Notes: generated by a model not told the origin, from the letters alone. A DNA stretch of 64,000 nt from Mycobacteroides chelonae CCUG 47445 (GCF_001632805.1 NZ_CP007220.1:3162001-3226000), one strand, 5' to 3'. Counted from the first letter of the stretch, positions 9,968 to 19,950 are shown. Translations and numbers: made by a program.

Positions 9968-10617
9968 CAGATCTTGATCGGGTCGCCGTAGATGGCGAAT
10001 TCGGTGTGACCGGTCTCGGTGGACACACGCAACGAGGCAAAGGACCGCACGGTGACATCTCCGCCACAGGCGTCGGCCTTCACATGAACGTTATCCAGAT
10101 CCAACGCTCCGGTATTGCCCCGCGACAGAACCATATTGCCCAGCGGCAGGTTCACAATGACACCCGGTTGCACCACGGTTTGCACAAATCCACTGACGCC
10201 AGCGCTGCCCCCGACTCCCACTGTTTGCAGAGGAAGGACACCGACATTCACTGACGGTGCGACACCGGCGGATCCACCGATCTGCAATCCCGATGACACA
10301 TCGGACTGGCAACCCAGCTGGTAGCCGATGAGGAAGAGGCTGTCGGTGATGGGGTTGCTGCCACCGGTCGCGGTGGCCGTACCCGAGAGCGTAATGAATG
10401 CCTCACGTGAGTTCGCGGCCGCCGCCAGGTTGGGCACGGAGTTCACACGCTCGTTTTCCAACCGTATCTCCAGATGCCATCCGTCTCGGGTGGTCCTCGA
10501 ATATTGCTGCGACGCCATATCTATTGGCTCGGCGACGGCCGGGGCCACATCTGTAAGTGCACACGCAGCCATGAAGAAGCCTGTGCTGACGAGGCGGGCA
10601 ATCATGAAAGCCGCCAT
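9967..10617 (-). CDS. MspA-family porin-like exported protein
   Basis: 216 residues, with a signal peptide ending PAVAEP (about residue 30). The mature part follows the MspA family: ITLSGTATATG, a long Gly/Val-rich beta region, PGVIVNLPLGNM, and the characteristic C-terminal region VRSFASLRVSTETGHTEFAIYGDP, comparable to LRPFARLIASTGDSVTTYGEP of MspA. MspA proteins form octameric outer-membrane pores for small hydrophilic solutes. Two Cys residues (in LGCQSDV and ADACGGDV) are absent from classical MspA and may form a disulfide. An alternative start 12 bases downstream also gives a full signal peptide. Pore activity is unproven. Confidence 0.85.
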   Translation of the reverse strand: MAAFMIARLVSTGFFMAACALTDVAPAVAEPIDMASQQYSRTTRDGWHLEIRLENERVNSVPNLAAAANSREAFITLSGTATATGGSNPITDSLFLIGYQLGCQSDVSSGLQIGGSAGVAPSVNVGVLPLQTVGVGGSAGVSGFVQTVVQPGVIVNLPLGNMVLSRGNTGALDLDNVHVKADACGGDVTVRSFASLRVSTETGHTEFAIYGDPIKI

Positions 10618-10696
10618 TCCATAGGCAGGCGGTACGCCACGAGGAGAGGAGAGCCAGACTCCCGCACATCGCGGTCCACGTTCACGAACAAAGAAG

Positions 10697-10712
10697 GCCT
10701 ATAGACATAGGC
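10697..10712. promoter_or_regulatory. Inverted repeat GCCTAT-AGAC-ATAGGC upstream of the MspA-like operon
   Basis: A perfect 6-base-arm repeat about 80 bases before the MspA-like start, in a 225-bp spacer that otherwise shows nothing. It may be an operator; binding protein unknown. Confidence 0.3.
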
Positions 10713-10842
10713 AGAAGTCACCACAAGAACCGGTCCAATCGACAGATACGGAGCCGTCCACGCACACCGATGACGGGCGTTGCACGGCTAGTGAAGGGTT
10801 TGATACACGAGAGACGGCAACAATTGCCGACCTAGCGTTCCC

Positions 10843-11217
10843 TCAGCGCCGATTGATCCCCAAATACAGAAGTCGTTGCCACCCAGCACTATCCGAGGCA
10901 AGCGAAAATAATGCACTACGCCGTGACATCAGCAGAACCAGCAGCGCCGCGCCGCCAAGCGCAAAGGTCGACACGGCGAGTGGCAGCCAGACCGGCTGTA
11001 CAACCAGCCCGTGGCGAGCACGAGTGACGGCCATGCCATGCTGCACCGGTTCCCAATGATGAACCTCAGCAGTGTCATACAACGACATCGGGGTTGCCGC
11101 ATTTGCTATATGCGAACTATCGCCGGGCAACAAGCAAGCGCCCCCGACCAACAAGCACAGAATTGCCAATACGACTGCGGAGCACAGCCTGTGCTTGGGC
11201 ACCCCGCGACCTGACAT
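10843..11217 (-). CDS. Small two-helix membrane protein, unrecognised
   Basis: From the ATG at 11217 the protein has 124 residues: an N-terminal hydrophobic helix (LCSAVVLAILCLLVGGACLLP), an extracytoplasmic-looking segment of about 60 residues and a second helix (WLPLAVSTFALGGAALLVLLM) followed by a basic tail. The frame stays open further upstream to 11598, but that part has no membrane or domain character and clashes with the neighbouring gene, so the shorter form is preferred. No family recognised. Confidence 0.5.
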   Translation of the reverse strand: MSGRGVPKHRLCSAVVLAILCLLVGGACLLPGDSSHIANAATPMSLYDTAEVHHWEPVQHGMAVTRARHGLVVQPVWLPLAVSTFALGGAALLVLLMSRRSALFSLASDSAGWQRLLYLGINRR

Positions 11218-11312
11218 GCCGACGATGGTACCAGGCAAAATATTCGCAGCTCCGGGCTCAAGGCCCCTTGTTATCGAAATACCTTCTGTCGCAGCTGTTT
11301 CTACTGCTATGA

Positions 11313-11537
11313 CTAAGCAGATGCGTCGCGGCACGGAGGCGTAGTTCGACAATTGTGTTCTTCGGCGGCCGTGTACGCCCAGATCATGCCGCCGATCCAG
11401 ATGAAGAACCACAGGATCCACGCGAGCGCGACCGGCCCACTGCTGACCGTCGAATAGAGCATCCCGAGTGGCCCGATAAGGAATGGGAGCGGGACAGCGA
11501 CACCCGAGGTCTTCCGCGCGATCCCTGGGCCATACAT
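11313..11537 (-). CDS. Small membrane protein, unrecognised
   Basis: 74 residues with two closely spaced hydrophobic helices (VAVPLPFLIGPLGMLY and ALAWILWFFIWIGGMIWAYTAA), consistent with a helical hairpin in the membrane, followed by a short polar tail with two Cys. It lies between the other small membrane gene and cobB on the same strand. No family or function recognised; the coding call rests on the strong hydrophobic pattern. Confidence 0.45.
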   Translation of the reverse strand: MYGPGIARKTSGVAVPLPFLIGPLGMLYSTVSSGPVALAWILWFFIWIGGMIWAYTAAEEHNCRTTPPCRDASA

Positions 11538-11611
11538 CAGCCCCTGATAGGGCGAATAGCCCTGAGGTCAGATCTCTGCCTTCTGCAGGATCTGCCACCA
11601 GGCCCCTCGGC

Positions 11612-12988
11612 TCAAAGTCGCGGTCTACGCCCCTCCATCATCGCTCGTGACACAAATCTCGCCACCGCGCCGGCGTTCGCCGCTGGATGCGTGTGTAGAT
11701 ACGAGGCGTGAATGCGCCCTGCTCCCGCCACCACCCCTTCGCGGCGGATGCCGCCGGCAGCACTCCAGGCCCAGGCGGGCTGCCGGGTGTCGTCGCGGTA
11801 GTCGACCGTGGTGCGATGAAACTCGTGCCCGCTCAACCGTTCTCCCTCATCAAAGAGGGTGGAGCCGGTGATCGACACCGCCTCGCGGTATCCGAGGGTA
11901 AGCGAGTCGGTGAAGCGGGCATGCGCGTCGATCACGCCACACATCGGAGCCCCGTCAAGGTCGTTGCACAGGTAGGTGAGGCCGGCGCATTCGGCGTGTA
12001 TCGGTCCGGACATCTCACGGACCTGTTGACGCAGTGGCTCATTGGACGACAGATCGGTGGCGAACTGTTCCGGGAATCCACCCGGGAGCACCAGGGCGGA
12101 GGTCTCGTCGGGCAGGGCGTCACGGCGCGGGTCGAACTCGGCTACCACCGCACCCGCCGCGGCCAACAGCTCACGATGCTCGGCATATCCGAACGTGAAC
12201 GCATGACCGGCCGCCAACGCGACCACCGGCCCGCCGACCACCGGGGCACCGACAACGTCCACCGGATCCCACGCACCCGTCGCCACGTCGCTACGCGCGG
12301 CAGCGACGATCGCGGGCAGGTCCACATGTTCGGCGACCAAGTGGGTCATCGCGTCCACCGCATCGAGGGCCGCCTGGCCGTGTTCGACAGCCGTCACCAG
12401 TCCCAGGTGGCGCGAAGGAACCGACAACTTCTCGGTACGCGGCAACGCACCCAGTACTGATAGTCCGGCACGCTCGACTGCCGCCGTGAGGATCGCCCGA
12501 TGCCGTGCCGACCCCACCCGATTGAGAATCACGCCAGCGATCCTGACTCCCGCCTCCGCGGCGTACACCACGAATCCGTGCAACAGCGCCGCCAGACTCT
12601 GGCTGTGTCCCTTGACATCCACTACCAAGACCACCGGCGCGTTAAGCAGGCCGGCAATCTCGGCCGTTGAGCCCTTCTCGTCGGCGATCCGCCCATCGAA
12701 GAGGCCCATGACGCCTTCCACCACGGCGATATCCGCACCGAGCGCGCCGTGGCGGAACAACGGGCCGATCAACTCCGAACCCACCAGCACGCTGTCGAGG
12801 TTGCGGCCCGGCTTACCGGTCGCCAGGCTGTGATATCCGGGATCGATGTAGTCCGGCCCCACCTTGAACGGCGCCACCACGTGCCCGGCCCGCCGCAACG
12901 CGCCCATCAAACCCGTGGCCACCGTGGTCTTCCCGCTTCCCGAGGAGGGAGCGGCAATCACGACCGCGGGAACGCTAGCGGACCCCAC
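11612..12988 (-). CDS. cobB: Cobyrinate a,c-diamide synthase CobB
   Basis: 458 residues. The N-terminal dethiobiotin-synthetase-like ATPase domain carries the P-loop SSGSGKTTVATGL, and the C-terminal class I glutamine amidotransferase domain carries the catalytic Cys in IHAECAGLTYL. The enzyme amidates the a and c side chains of (hydrogeno)cobyrinate in cobalamin synthesis, using Gln and ATP. Start is GTG at 12988, three bases after the cobO stop. Length and order cobO-cobB match M. tuberculosis Rv2849c-Rv2848c. Confidence 0.96.
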   Translation of the reverse strand: MGSASVPAVVIAAPSSGSGKTTVATGLMGALRRAGHVVAPFKVGPDYIDPGYHSLATGKPGRNLDSVLVGSELIGPLFRHGALGADIAVVEGVMGLFDGRIADEKGSTAEIAGLLNAPVVLVVDVKGHSQSLAALLHGFVVYAAEAGVRIAGVILNRVGSARHRAILTAAVERAGLSVLGALPRTEKLSVPSRHLGLVTAVEHGQAALDAVDAMTHLVAEHVDLPAIVAAARSDVATGAWDPVDVVGAPVVGGPVVALAAGHAFTFGYAEHRELLAAAGAVVAEFDPRRDALPDETSALVLPGGFPEQFATDLSSNEPLRQQVREMSGPIHAECAGLTYLCNDLDGAPMCGVIDAHARFTDSLTLGYREAVSITGSTLFDEGERLSGHEFHRTTVDYRDDTRQPAWAWSAAGGIRREGVVAGAGRIHASYLHTHPAANAGAVARFVSRAMMEGRRPRL

Positions 12989-12991
12989 GCT

Positions 12992-13606
12992 CTACCATTC
13001 GATACCGCGTTGGCCCTTGCGGCCCTGGTCCATCGGATGCTTGATCTTCGTCATCTCGGTCACCAGATCGGCGGCATCCAGAAGTTGTTGTGGCGCGTCG
13101 CGTCCGGTGATGACCACATGCTGCGTGCCAGGCCGGGAACGAAGCACTTCGACAACTTCGTCCAGATCCACCCACCCCCACTTGAGCGGGTAGGTGAACT
13201 CGTCGAGCACGTAAAAGCCGTGTTCCTCCGCGGCCAGCCGCCGCGCGATCTCGGCCCATCCGGCGGCCGCATCGGCGGCGTGGTCGGTCTCAGTACCCGA
13301 CTTACGCGACCAGGACCACCCCGAACCCATCTTGTGCCATTGCACCGAGCCGCCGATCCCGTGCTCGTCGTGCAGCTTACCGAGCTCACCGAAGACCGAC
13401 TCCTCGCCGACCCGCCACTTCGCACTCTTGACGAACTGGAACACAGCGACGTCTGCACCGTGATGCCAGGCCCGCAACGCCATACCAAAAGCGGCGGTGG
13501 ACTTACCTTTTCCGGCACCCGTGTGCACAGCCAGTATCGGTGCGTTCCGTCGCGCCTTGGTGGTGAGCCCGTCCTCGGGCACCACCAGCGGTTGTCCCTG
13601 TGGCAT
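12992..13606 (-). CDS. cobO: Cob(I)yrinic acid a,c-diamide adenosyltransferase CobO
   Basis: 204 residues of the CobA/CobO/BtuR family, which transfers the 5'-deoxyadenosyl group of ATP to cob(I)alamin-type corrinoids. The P-loop HTGAGKGKSTAAFGMALRA sits near residue 30, with the family motifs KSAKWRVGEE and LDEFTYPLKWGWV downstream. It stands between the chelatase-like gene (17-base gap) and cobB (3-base gap) in one transcription unit. Confidence 0.96.
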   Translation of the reverse strand: MPQGQPLVVPEDGLTTKARRNAPILAVHTGAGKGKSTAAFGMALRAWHHGADVAVFQFVKSAKWRVGEESVFGELGKLHDEHGIGGSVQWHKMGSGWSWSRKSGTETDHAADAAAGWAEIARRLAAEEHGFYVLDEFTYPLKWGWVDLDEVVEVLRSRPGTQHVVITGRDAPQQLLDAADLVTEMTKIKHPMDQGRKGQRGIEW

Positions 13607-13623
13607 TAGACCCCTCCGCTATC

Positions 13624-15504
13624 TCACGCGGCGGCGGTGGCGCCGCGCACCACGCCGGCAAGCCGGTCAGCGTTCAGATGATCCAACTGGATCACCGGCG
13701 CATCAAGCTGCTGGGCCAGCGTGACTGCCAGATCCATTCTTACGAAAGATGTCTCGCAATCGATCACCACACACGCAACCTGTTCGGCGCGCAACATCCC
13801 CGCGGCTCGACGCGTCCGGCCCAACGGATCAGGCCCGCCGGTAGCGCGGCCGTCGGTGAGCACCACCACCAGCGCACGGCGGTGCGGATCGCGGCCACGC
13901 TCGCGGGCCACCAGATCGCGAGCCGCTAAAAGTCCTTGTGCCAGCGGTGTTTTACCGCCGGTATCGAACTGCTGCAGCTTGCGCCCCGCGATATGCGTCG
14001 AGCTCGTCGGCGCCAGCAGCATGGCCGCTTGCTGACCGCGGAAAGTGATGACCGCAACCTTGTCGCGTCGCTGATACGCATCGCGCAGCAGCGACAAGGT
14101 GGCACCACTGACCGCCGACATCTTCTGACGTGCCGCCATCGACCCGGAAGCATCGACTACGAAAATCACCAGATTGCCTTCGCGGCCTTCCCTGATGGCC
14201 CACTGCAGATCGGACAGCACCGGCTTGGGCAGTCTGCCGGGTTCGGTCACCCGGCCTGCCGCGGACATCAGCGTGCCGATTACGTGTACCCCGAATCCCT
14301 CATCGGAGCTCGGGGCGATGACCTTGCCGGTGCGGTTGCGTGCGGCCGAGCGTCGTCCCGGGGCTCCCATACCGACGCCGGGCACTCGAAACGTCTTGGC
14401 GCGAAAGGTCGCAGAAGGTGCCGGGCTCTGCCGTGGGGGAGCCGGTGCCGACGACGAACCCTGCTGTGAATCATCGGTTTTGGGCGGGTTTGCGGAAGGT
14501 TCCGGCGTGCCGCCACCGGGGCCGTCTGGATCGGGATCCGGATCGTCGTTGCCTGCACCGTGATCCTGCGGCGGCGCGCTATCGCGCATCGCCTGGTCAA
14601 GCTGTTCGGGATCCAGGCCGGGTTCGTCGAACGGGTCCCGGCGCCGCCTGTGCGGCAGCGCCAACTCGGCGGCCACCCTGATATCGGGCTCACCGACCAC
14701 CTCGGCACCACGCCATGCGGCATGAGCAACGGCGGCGCGCGCCACCACCAGATCGGCACGCATCCCGTCCACATCGAAGGCCGCGCACAATGCCGCGACA
14801 CGCTGTAGTTCGGCGTCGGGCAGGACGACTCGCGGCAGCAGGCGCCGGGCATCGGCAATCCGCGCCGCCAGCTCGGCTTCCTCGGATGCGTACCGCGTCA
14901 CGAACCCGGCCGGGTCAGCCTCGTACGCAAGGCGCCTACGGATGACCTCGGCGCGCACCGCCACATCGCGAGAGGCATGTACATCGACCGCGAATCCGAA
15001 ACGGTCGAGCAGCTGTGGACGCAGCTCTCCTTCTTCGGGATTCATGGTGCCGATCAATACGAATCGCGCATCGTAAGAATGGGATACGCCGTCACGCTCG
15101 ACATGCACCCGGCCCATCGCCGCCGCATCGAGGATCACGTCAACTAGATGGTCGTGCAGCAGGTTGACCTCGTCCACGTACAGCACGCCGCCGTCGGCAC
15201 GCGCCAGAAGCCCTGGGGAGAAAGCGTGTTCGCCATCGCGCAAGACCTTTTGCAGGTCGAGGGATCCGACCACCCGATCCTCTGTCGCGCCGATCGGTAA
15301 CTCGACCAGACGCGCACCATCGACTGTTCGCAGCACTGACGTCAACGCACGGACCGCCGTTGACTTGGCGGTGCCCTTCTCTCCACGAATGAGCACTCCA
15401 CCGATATCGGGGCGTACCGCGGAGAGCACGAGTGCCAGCCGCAACTGGTCGTGCCCGACTATCGCACTGAGCGGATACCCCGGAACGTCTGTGGTGCTAG
15501 CCAT
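13624..15504 (-). CDS. Magnesium-chelatase-like protein, fused AAA+ (ChlI-like) and VWA (ChlD-like) domains
   Basis: 626 residues, homologous to Rv2850c. The AAA+ module at the N-terminus has the Walker [11 protein letters not shown] (about residues 40-50) and VDEVNLL. A Pro/Asp-rich linker at about 305-370 leads to a VWA domain with the metal-ion-dependent adhesion motif DASGS. The family inserts metal ions into tetrapyrroles. Placed with cobO/cobB, it may belong to a cobalt chelatase or act as a MoxR-like chaperone; no CobN-like large subunit is nearby. The start overlaps the GNAT stop by 8 bases. Confidence 0.92.
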   Translation of the reverse strand: MASTTDVPGYPLSAIVGHDQLRLALVLSAVRPDIGGVLIRGEKGTAKSTAVRALTSVLRTVDGARLVELPIGATEDRVVGSLDLQKVLRDGEHAFSPGLLARADGGVLYVDEVNLLHDHLVDVILDAAAMGRVHVERDGVSHSYDARFVLIGTMNPEEGELRPQLLDRFGFAVDVHASRDVAVRAEVIRRRLAYEADPAGFVTRYASEEAELAARIADARRLLPRVVLPDAELQRVAALCAAFDVDGMRADLVVARAAVAHAAWRGAEVVGEPDIRVAAELALPHRRRRDPFDEPGLDPEQLDQAMRDSAPPQDHGAGNDDPDPDPDGPGGGTPEPSANPPKTDDSQQGSSSAPAPPRQSPAPSATFRAKTFRVPGVGMGAPGRRSAARNRTGKVIAPSSDEGFGVHVIGTLMSAAGRVTEPGRLPKPVLSDLQWAIREGREGNLVIFVVDASGSMAARQKMSAVSGATLSLLRDAYQRRDKVAVITFRGQQAAMLLAPTSSTHIAGRKLQQFDTGGKTPLAQGLLAARDLVARERGRDPHRRALVVVLTDGRATGGPDPLGRTRRAAGMLRAEQVACVVIDCETSFVRMDLAVTLAQQLDAPVIQLDHLNADRLAGVVRGATAAA

Positions 15505-15943
15505 TTCCGGCCATCCAGGTCATGGGCACATGCGGAATCTCGTCCTCGAGGAATTCATCACCGGAGACCACGAATCCCAGCTTGCCATACATGTCCTTCA
15601 GGTGTGCCTGCGCATTCAGACGACAGCGTGCGCCGTCGATCTCTGTCAGTACCGCACGGACCAGGCGCGCCGCGTGTCCGCGGCCACGCTCCTCGGCCGC
15701 CGTGCACACCCGTCCGATCCAGTAACCCGATCCGCCGGGATCCGCAAGCAGGCGCAGGCCGCTGACGACATCGCCGTGCTCGTTCTTGATCCAGAAATGC
15801 CGGGTCTCGGGTTCGAGATCGCGGCCGTCGAGATCCTGATAGGCGCAGTTCTGGCCGACGATGAATGCTTCGGCACGCAACCGCAGCAATCCATAGAGCG
15901 TCGCGGCGTCCAGGTCAGCCGACCAGGACCACCCCGTACTCAC
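15497..15943 (-). CDS. GNAT-family N-acetyltransferase (Rv2851c/ElaA-like)
   Basis: 148 residues if started at the GTG at 15943, which overlaps the mqo stop as GTGA; an upstream in-frame start at 15979 would add 12 residues inside mqo. The fold is a short GNAT with [18 protein letters not shown] as acetyl-CoA-binding loop and [17 protein letters not shown] near the end, as in ElaA-like proteins. Substrate unknown. It is the second gene of the mqo-GNAT-chelatase-cobO-cobB run. Confidence 0.9.
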   Translation of the reverse strand: MSTGWSWSADLDAATLYGLLRLRAEAFIVGQNCAYQDLDGRDLEPETRHFWIKNEHGDVVSGLRLLADPGGSGYWIGRVCTAAEERGRGHAARLVRAVLTEIDGARCRLNAQAHLKDMYGKLGFVVSGDEFLEDEIPHVPMTWMAGNG

Positions 15944-17424
15944 TGCTCCAGGCCGAGAACCTGTGTCCCCCAGTCCCATACCTCACCGAACAGTGACGGC
16001 TCGTCCGACAGGCTGATACCGAGCGACGGAATCATTTCCTTGAGTTTGGGCATCCAGTTCGCGAACCGGTCAGGGAAACAACGCTGCATGACGTCGAGCA
16101 TGGCGGGTACCGCGGTGGATGCACCCGGCGACGCCCCGAGTAGGCCGGCGATGCTTCCGTCGGCCGAATTGAGCACCATAGTGCCGAATTCGAGCGCACC
16201 ACCCTTGCCCTTGGCCGGCCGAATAACCTGTACGCGCTGCCCGGCGGTGATCAGCTCCCAGTCGGAACGCTGTGCCTTGGGCGCGAATTCGCGCAGCATG
16301 TCGATTCGATCGTCCGGTGTCAGACGCAGCTGGCTCAGCAGGAAGTTCACCAGACCGAACTCAGTCAGACCCACACCGATCATCGACGCCAGGTTGTTGG
16401 GCTTCACGGTCGAGGGCAAATCGGTGATCTTGCCCATCTTCAGGAACTTGGGCGACCACCCGGCGAACGGTCCGAAAAGCAGCCATTCCTTGCCGTTGAT
16501 CACGCGGGTATCCAGGTGCGGCGCGGACATCGGCGGTGCACCGAGCGGCGGGAAGCCGTACACCTTGGCCTTGTGTCCCTCGGTGAGATCGGTGTTGTTG
16601 GTGCGCAAAAAGGCGCCACTCACCGGGAATCCGCCGAAGCCCTTAGCTTCCGGGATTCCGGCCTTCTGCAGCAGACCCAGAGCCCCACCACCGGCGCCGA
16701 CGAACACGAACTTGGCCTTGAGCTTGCGCTTCTCGCCCGTACGGCCGTTGACCAGCTTGAGAAGCCATCCGCCGTCGCTCTCACGGCTGATGTTGCGGAC
16801 CTCGACACCGAAAATCGCGTTGGTACCAGTACGAACTCCGAAGCCCACCAGCTGCTTTGACAGCTCACCGAAGTCGACATCGGTGCCGTCCTGGCTCCAG
16901 TTCAACCCCACCGGATCGGAGAAATCGCGTCCGGCGGCCATGAGCGGCAGACGGCGCGCGAACTCGTCGTCGTCGTTGATGAATTCCATCTTCGCGAACA
17001 ACGGGTTGCCGACCAACGCCTCGTGGCGCTTACGGAGGAACTCGACCTTGTCGGCTCCGTGCACGTAGCTCACATGCGGGATGGGGTTGAGGAATCCGCG
17101 GACGTCAGGCAGCACGCCATTCTCGACGGCGTAGGCCCAGAACTGGCGCGACACCTGGAACTGCTCGTTGACGGTGATGGCCTTGGTGATGTCGATCGAG
17201 CCATCTGCCTTCTGCGGCGTGTAGTTGAGCTCGCAGAGCGCCGAGTGCCCGGTACCCGCGTTGTTCCACGGGTCGCTGCTTTCGCTGGCGGCCGCATCAA
17301 GGCGCTCGATCACGGTGATCGACAGGTCCGGTTCGACCAATCGCAGCAAGGCGCTGAGCGTCGCGCTCATGATCCCTGACCCAATCAGGGCAACGTCTGT
17401 CTGCTCCACCTGCGCTTTTGACAC
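15940..17424 (-). CDS. mqo: Malate:quinone oxidoreductase
   Basis: 494 residues. The N-terminal FAD-binding motif is [16 protein letters not shown], followed by [19 protein letters not shown], a hallmark of MQO. The enzyme oxidises malate to oxaloacetate at the membrane and reduces quinone, in the TCA cycle. The GTG at 17424 is chosen because AAAAGGAC lies just upstream and the protein then begins shortly before the FAD motif, as in M. tuberculosis (493 residues); the frame is open to 17487. It heads the mqo to cobB run. Confidence 0.95.
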   Translation of the reverse strand: MSKAQVEQTDVALIGSGIMSATLSALLRLVEPDLSITVIERLDAAASESSDPWNNAGTGHSALCELNYTPQKADGSIDITKAITVNEQFQVSRQFWAYAVENGVLPDVRGFLNPIPHVSYVHGADKVEFLRKRHEALVGNPLFAKMEFINDDDEFARRLPLMAAGRDFSDPVGLNWSQDGTDVDFGELSKQLVGFGVRTGTNAIFGVEVRNISRESDGGWLLKLVNGRTGEKRKLKAKFVFVGAGGGALGLLQKAGIPEAKGFGGFPVSGAFLRTNNTDLTEGHKAKVYGFPPLGAPPMSAPHLDTRVINGKEWLLFGPFAGWSPKFLKMGKITDLPSTVKPNNLASMIGVGLTEFGLVNFLLSQLRLTPDDRIDMLREFAPKAQRSDWELITAGQRVQVIRPAKGKGGALEFGTMVLNSADGSIAGLLGASPGASTAVPAMLDVMQRCFPDRFANWMPKLKEMIPSLGISLSDEPSLFGEVWDWGTQVLGLEQ

Positions 17425-17531
17425 CGGTTCACTGTCCTTTTCGAATCTGATGGAGTGGCAACGCTTCGCCACTACCGGGGAGTACACACAGGTTATCGCG
17501 CGGGTAATTCAGTCATTCCTTCAACTAGGCT

Positions 17532-18509
17532 ATGCCCGTGACATGGGAATCCGATGTCCTCGATGGCTACCTTCGAAAGACCATTGAACTGGGCATTGAC
17601 CCTGACGGCGAAGGTGTAATTACCGCCACACTGGTGCGGCCGGAAATTCAGCCGGATAGCGGGCGCGCGGTGCTGATGGTGCACGGATATACCGACTACT
17701 TCTTCCACACCGAGCTTGCCGAACATTTCTCGGCCCGCGGCTATCGCTTCTTCGCACTCGACTTGCGTAAATGCGGGCGTTCCCGGCGCGCTCACCAAAC
17801 CCCGCACTACATCAGCGATCTATCGCTCTACGACGTCGAGCTCAACGCCGCGGTGAACATCATCACCGGACACTGCGCGGGTGCACCGCTGCTCGTGTAC
17901 GGGCACTCCGCCGGCGGGCTGATCGTCTCGCTGTGGCTCAACCGTCTACGGGTGGCCGCCGGCCTGGGCGATGTCTCGGGTCTCATCCTCAACAGCCCCT
18001 GGCTGGATCTTCAGGGTCGTCCCCTCCTCCGCAGCGGCGGCACCACCGCGGCCGTCAACGCGATTTCGAGGTTCCGCGCCAAACAGGCGATCCCGCTTCC
18101 GCACGAAGGCGCGTACGGAGCGAGCCTGCACAAGGATTTCCACGGTGAGTTCGACTACAACCTGGAATGGAAGCCGGTCGGCGGATTTCCGGTGCGGTTC
18201 GGGTGGATCAGTGCGATCCGGCGTGGGCACGCAGAACTACATCGCGGCCTGGACGTCGGGGTACCCAACGTGATCCTGCGCTCGGATCGCAGCCTCCCGG
18301 GCGACATCAGCCCGGCGGCGGCACTACACGGTGATGCGGTCCTGGATGTTCAGCAAATCGCGCGATGGGCGGGATGCATCGGTAACCATCAACGGGTCAT
18401 CCCGATCCCCGATGCCAAACACGATGTGTTCTTGTCGGTCGCGGAACCACGCCTACGGGCCTACCGGGAGCTGAACTCCTGGCTGGACTGGTACGAGGCG
18501 GGCAGCTAG
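17532..18509 (+). CDS. Alpha/beta hydrolase, serine lipase/esterase-like (Rv2854 homolog)
   Basis: 325 residues. The nucleophile elbow is GHSAGG (about residues 122-127), the oxyanion region HGYTDY, and a late His in DAKHDVFLS. This gives a plausible Ser-Asp-His triad of the monoacylglycerol-lipase-like group (Hydrolase_4). No signal peptide is seen. It is divergent from mqo across 107 bases and convergent with the next gene with a one-base gap. Substrate unknown. Confidence 0.88.
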   Translation: MPVTWESDVLDGYLRKTIELGIDPDGEGVITATLVRPEIQPDSGRAVLMVHGYTDYFFHTELAEHFSARGYRFFALDLRKCGRSRRAHQTPHYISDLSLYDVELNAAVNIITGHCAGAPLLVYGHSAGGLIVSLWLNRLRVAAGLGDVSGLILNSPWLDLQGRPLLRSGGTTAAVNAISRFRAKQAIPLPHEGAYGASLHKDFHGEFDYNLEWKPVGGFPVRFGWISAIRRGHAELHRGLDVGVPNVILRSDRSLPGDISPAAALHGDAVLDVQQIARWAGCIGNHQRVIPIPDAKHDVFLSVAEPRLRAYRELNSWLDWYEAGS

Positions 18510-18510
18510 C

Positions 18511-19137
18511 TCACCAGGAGCTGCTGCGCAGGACCACCTCGGCCGCCAGTTCCGGAGTGAGGTCACGAGTCGCCGATCGGCGGCCCATCAGTTCGACAAT
18601 CCGATAGTCGCCGTAGACGAAACGCTGGCTGGCGCGGGCGATGGCACGGGTCGCGTCCGAGGTGACCAACACGGTGGTGTTGATCTCCACCGGCGGGCAG
18701 TGCTTGTCCCGGATCAGCCCGGCACGGTCGGCCACCCGCGGGTGTCCGCGGTCGATCGCCACGAGACCAATAAACCTGTCGAGTTTGCTAGCAGCCAGAT
18801 CCCAGGCCAGCTCGCCGCCGGCACGATCTCCTACCAGGAGCGCAACTTTGACGCCGATGTCGTCGAGCACTCCGGTGATGGCCTTGGCATGAAGATGTGG
18901 GTCGTGGCCGATCACCGCGGTGCGCAGCCCCGCGGTGTGCAGCCGCTCGCATACCGAGCGATAACTGAGCGCGAAATGCCCGGCCGCGGCCAGCATGACG
19001 ACGGTGGTTCCCTTATCCGGCCCCGAAACGTTGACCTGCACCGTTCGGCCGTCAATCGTGACGACCTGGTGCAATTCACCGTCACGCGCAGGTGGAGGCC
19101 CTGGGCGCGGGGGGCGAAGCTCGGGCGGCGGACTCAT
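18511..19137 (-). CDS. Alpha/beta hydrolase-fold protein lacking the nucleophile
   Basis: 208 residues with a Pro-rich N-terminus (PPRPGPPP) and an alpha/beta hydrolase-like core: VVMLAAAGHFALSYRSVCERL, then LLVGDRAGGELAW where the elbow Ser would be. In the pattern G-x-Ser-x-G the central residue is Arg (GDRAG), so the protein probably cannot act by the usual mechanism. It may bind a ligand or partner. Convergent with the intact hydrolase at 17532. Confidence 0.72.
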   Translation of the reverse strand: MSPPPELRPPRPGPPPARDGELHQVVTIDGRTVQVNVSGPDKGTTVVMLAAAGHFALSYRSVCERLHTAGLRTAVIGHDPHLHAKAITGVLDDIGVKVALLVGDRAGGELAWDLAASKLDRFIGLVAIDRGHPRVADRAGLIRDKHCPPVEINTTVLVTSDATRAIARASQRFVYGDYRIVELMGRRSATRDLTPELAAEVVLRSSSW

Positions 19138-19138
19138 A

Positions 19139-19159
19139 GATGAGCCGCTTGCGCGAAGA
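19139..19159 (+). repeat. Interspersed ~20-bp repeat, copy 1
   Basis: The 21 bases starting GATGAGCCGCTTGCGCGA are found again, identical, on the opposite strand at 41149-41169. Nineteen of the same bases occur near 41966. All copies lie in or at the edge of spacers. This copy sits just upstream of the start of the 18511 gene. Function unknown. Confidence 0.6.
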
Positions 19160-19246
19160 CCTTGGGCATGGGCGCACGCTACCTGAGTACGACCGTTCCG
19201 GTTGGGCTTTTAACCAGCCCTTTCAGGAAACTTTCACCCAGAGCCG

Positions 19247-19927
19247 TCAGGTGCGTTCGATCTTGTCGACCTGTTTCGCCACGATGTCCAGGAAGGTATG
19301 GGGCATGGTCGCGACTGCCTTGACCGACGGATCGCGCAGGTCGAAGGATGTCGCCACCATCGCCACGCCCCGGACATTCGCGAAAGCCATGTACCGCGAA
19401 GTCGTGCCCTTGGGCATGATCATTGTTTGCTTGTAGACGAGGACACCGACAGGTCCGCCTGACACCGGATCGGTGATCATCGGTGTCCCGGGCGAGTTCT
19501 TGTCGAAGAACACCTCGTACTTGGCGCACCGGGTCGCCACCGCTTGCACGTTGGTCAGGTCGATGGTGTCGCGCAACAGGCTGACGATGATGTTCGCGCC
19601 GTTGAACCGCGCGATGTATCGCGCGGTGTTCTCGGGGCCTGCTCTACCCGCATTGGCCAAACGGGGCGACAAACCGTCCGCGCATCCTTGCGGATTCGAG
19701 GGCATCGCACCGATTACCTGCTGGTTGTTGACCGTCACGGGCCCCAGATCGGCGACAACCCTGTCGTACTTGGCGCCCTGCGGCAGCTCATCGGCCGTCA
19801 GGAGCGACTGCGCGATACGCGCCCCCGGCCATGTGGCGGTACCCGGCACCGTCTGGGTGCAGCCCACAAGCGCCAGTGTGAATGCTGCGATAGCTGTGAT
19901 GTTCCTGAAGCCCCGGTGCACCCGCAC
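19247..19927 (-). CDS. Putative lipoprotein, unrecognised mycobacterial family
   Basis: 226 residues with an N-terminal signal and lipobox LALVGC (Cys near residue 23), so it should be anchored to the outer face of the membrane. The mature part has a conserved-looking pair of Cys (NPQGCADG and VATRCAKYE), compatible with the PknH-sensor-like folds common among mycobacterial lipoproteins. That family assignment is a guess. It lies 23 bases downstream of cobQ on the same strand. Confidence 0.78.
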   Translation of the reverse strand: MRVHRGFRNITAIAAFTLALVGCTQTVPGTATWPGARIAQSLLTADELPQGAKYDRVVADLGPVTVNNQQVIGAMPSNPQGCADGLSPRLANAGRAGPENTARYIARFNGANIIVSLLRDTIDLTNVQAVATRCAKYEVFFDKNSPGTPMITDPVSGGPVGVLVYKQTMIMPKGTTSRYMAFANVRGVAMVATSFDLRDPSVKAVATMPHTFLDIVAKQVDKIERT

Positions 19928-19950
19928 AGGCTATTCGACTCGCGCCCCAA

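Noticed and set aside
11600..13610. Cobalamin riboswitch near cobO/cobB
   Set aside because: Looked for a B12-box-like leader; the genes are closely spaced inside a unit headed by mqo and nothing like it was seen.
15164..17068. 634-residue open frame antisense to mqo and the chelatase-like gene
   Set aside because: Typical high-GC shadow frame opposite three well-supported genes.
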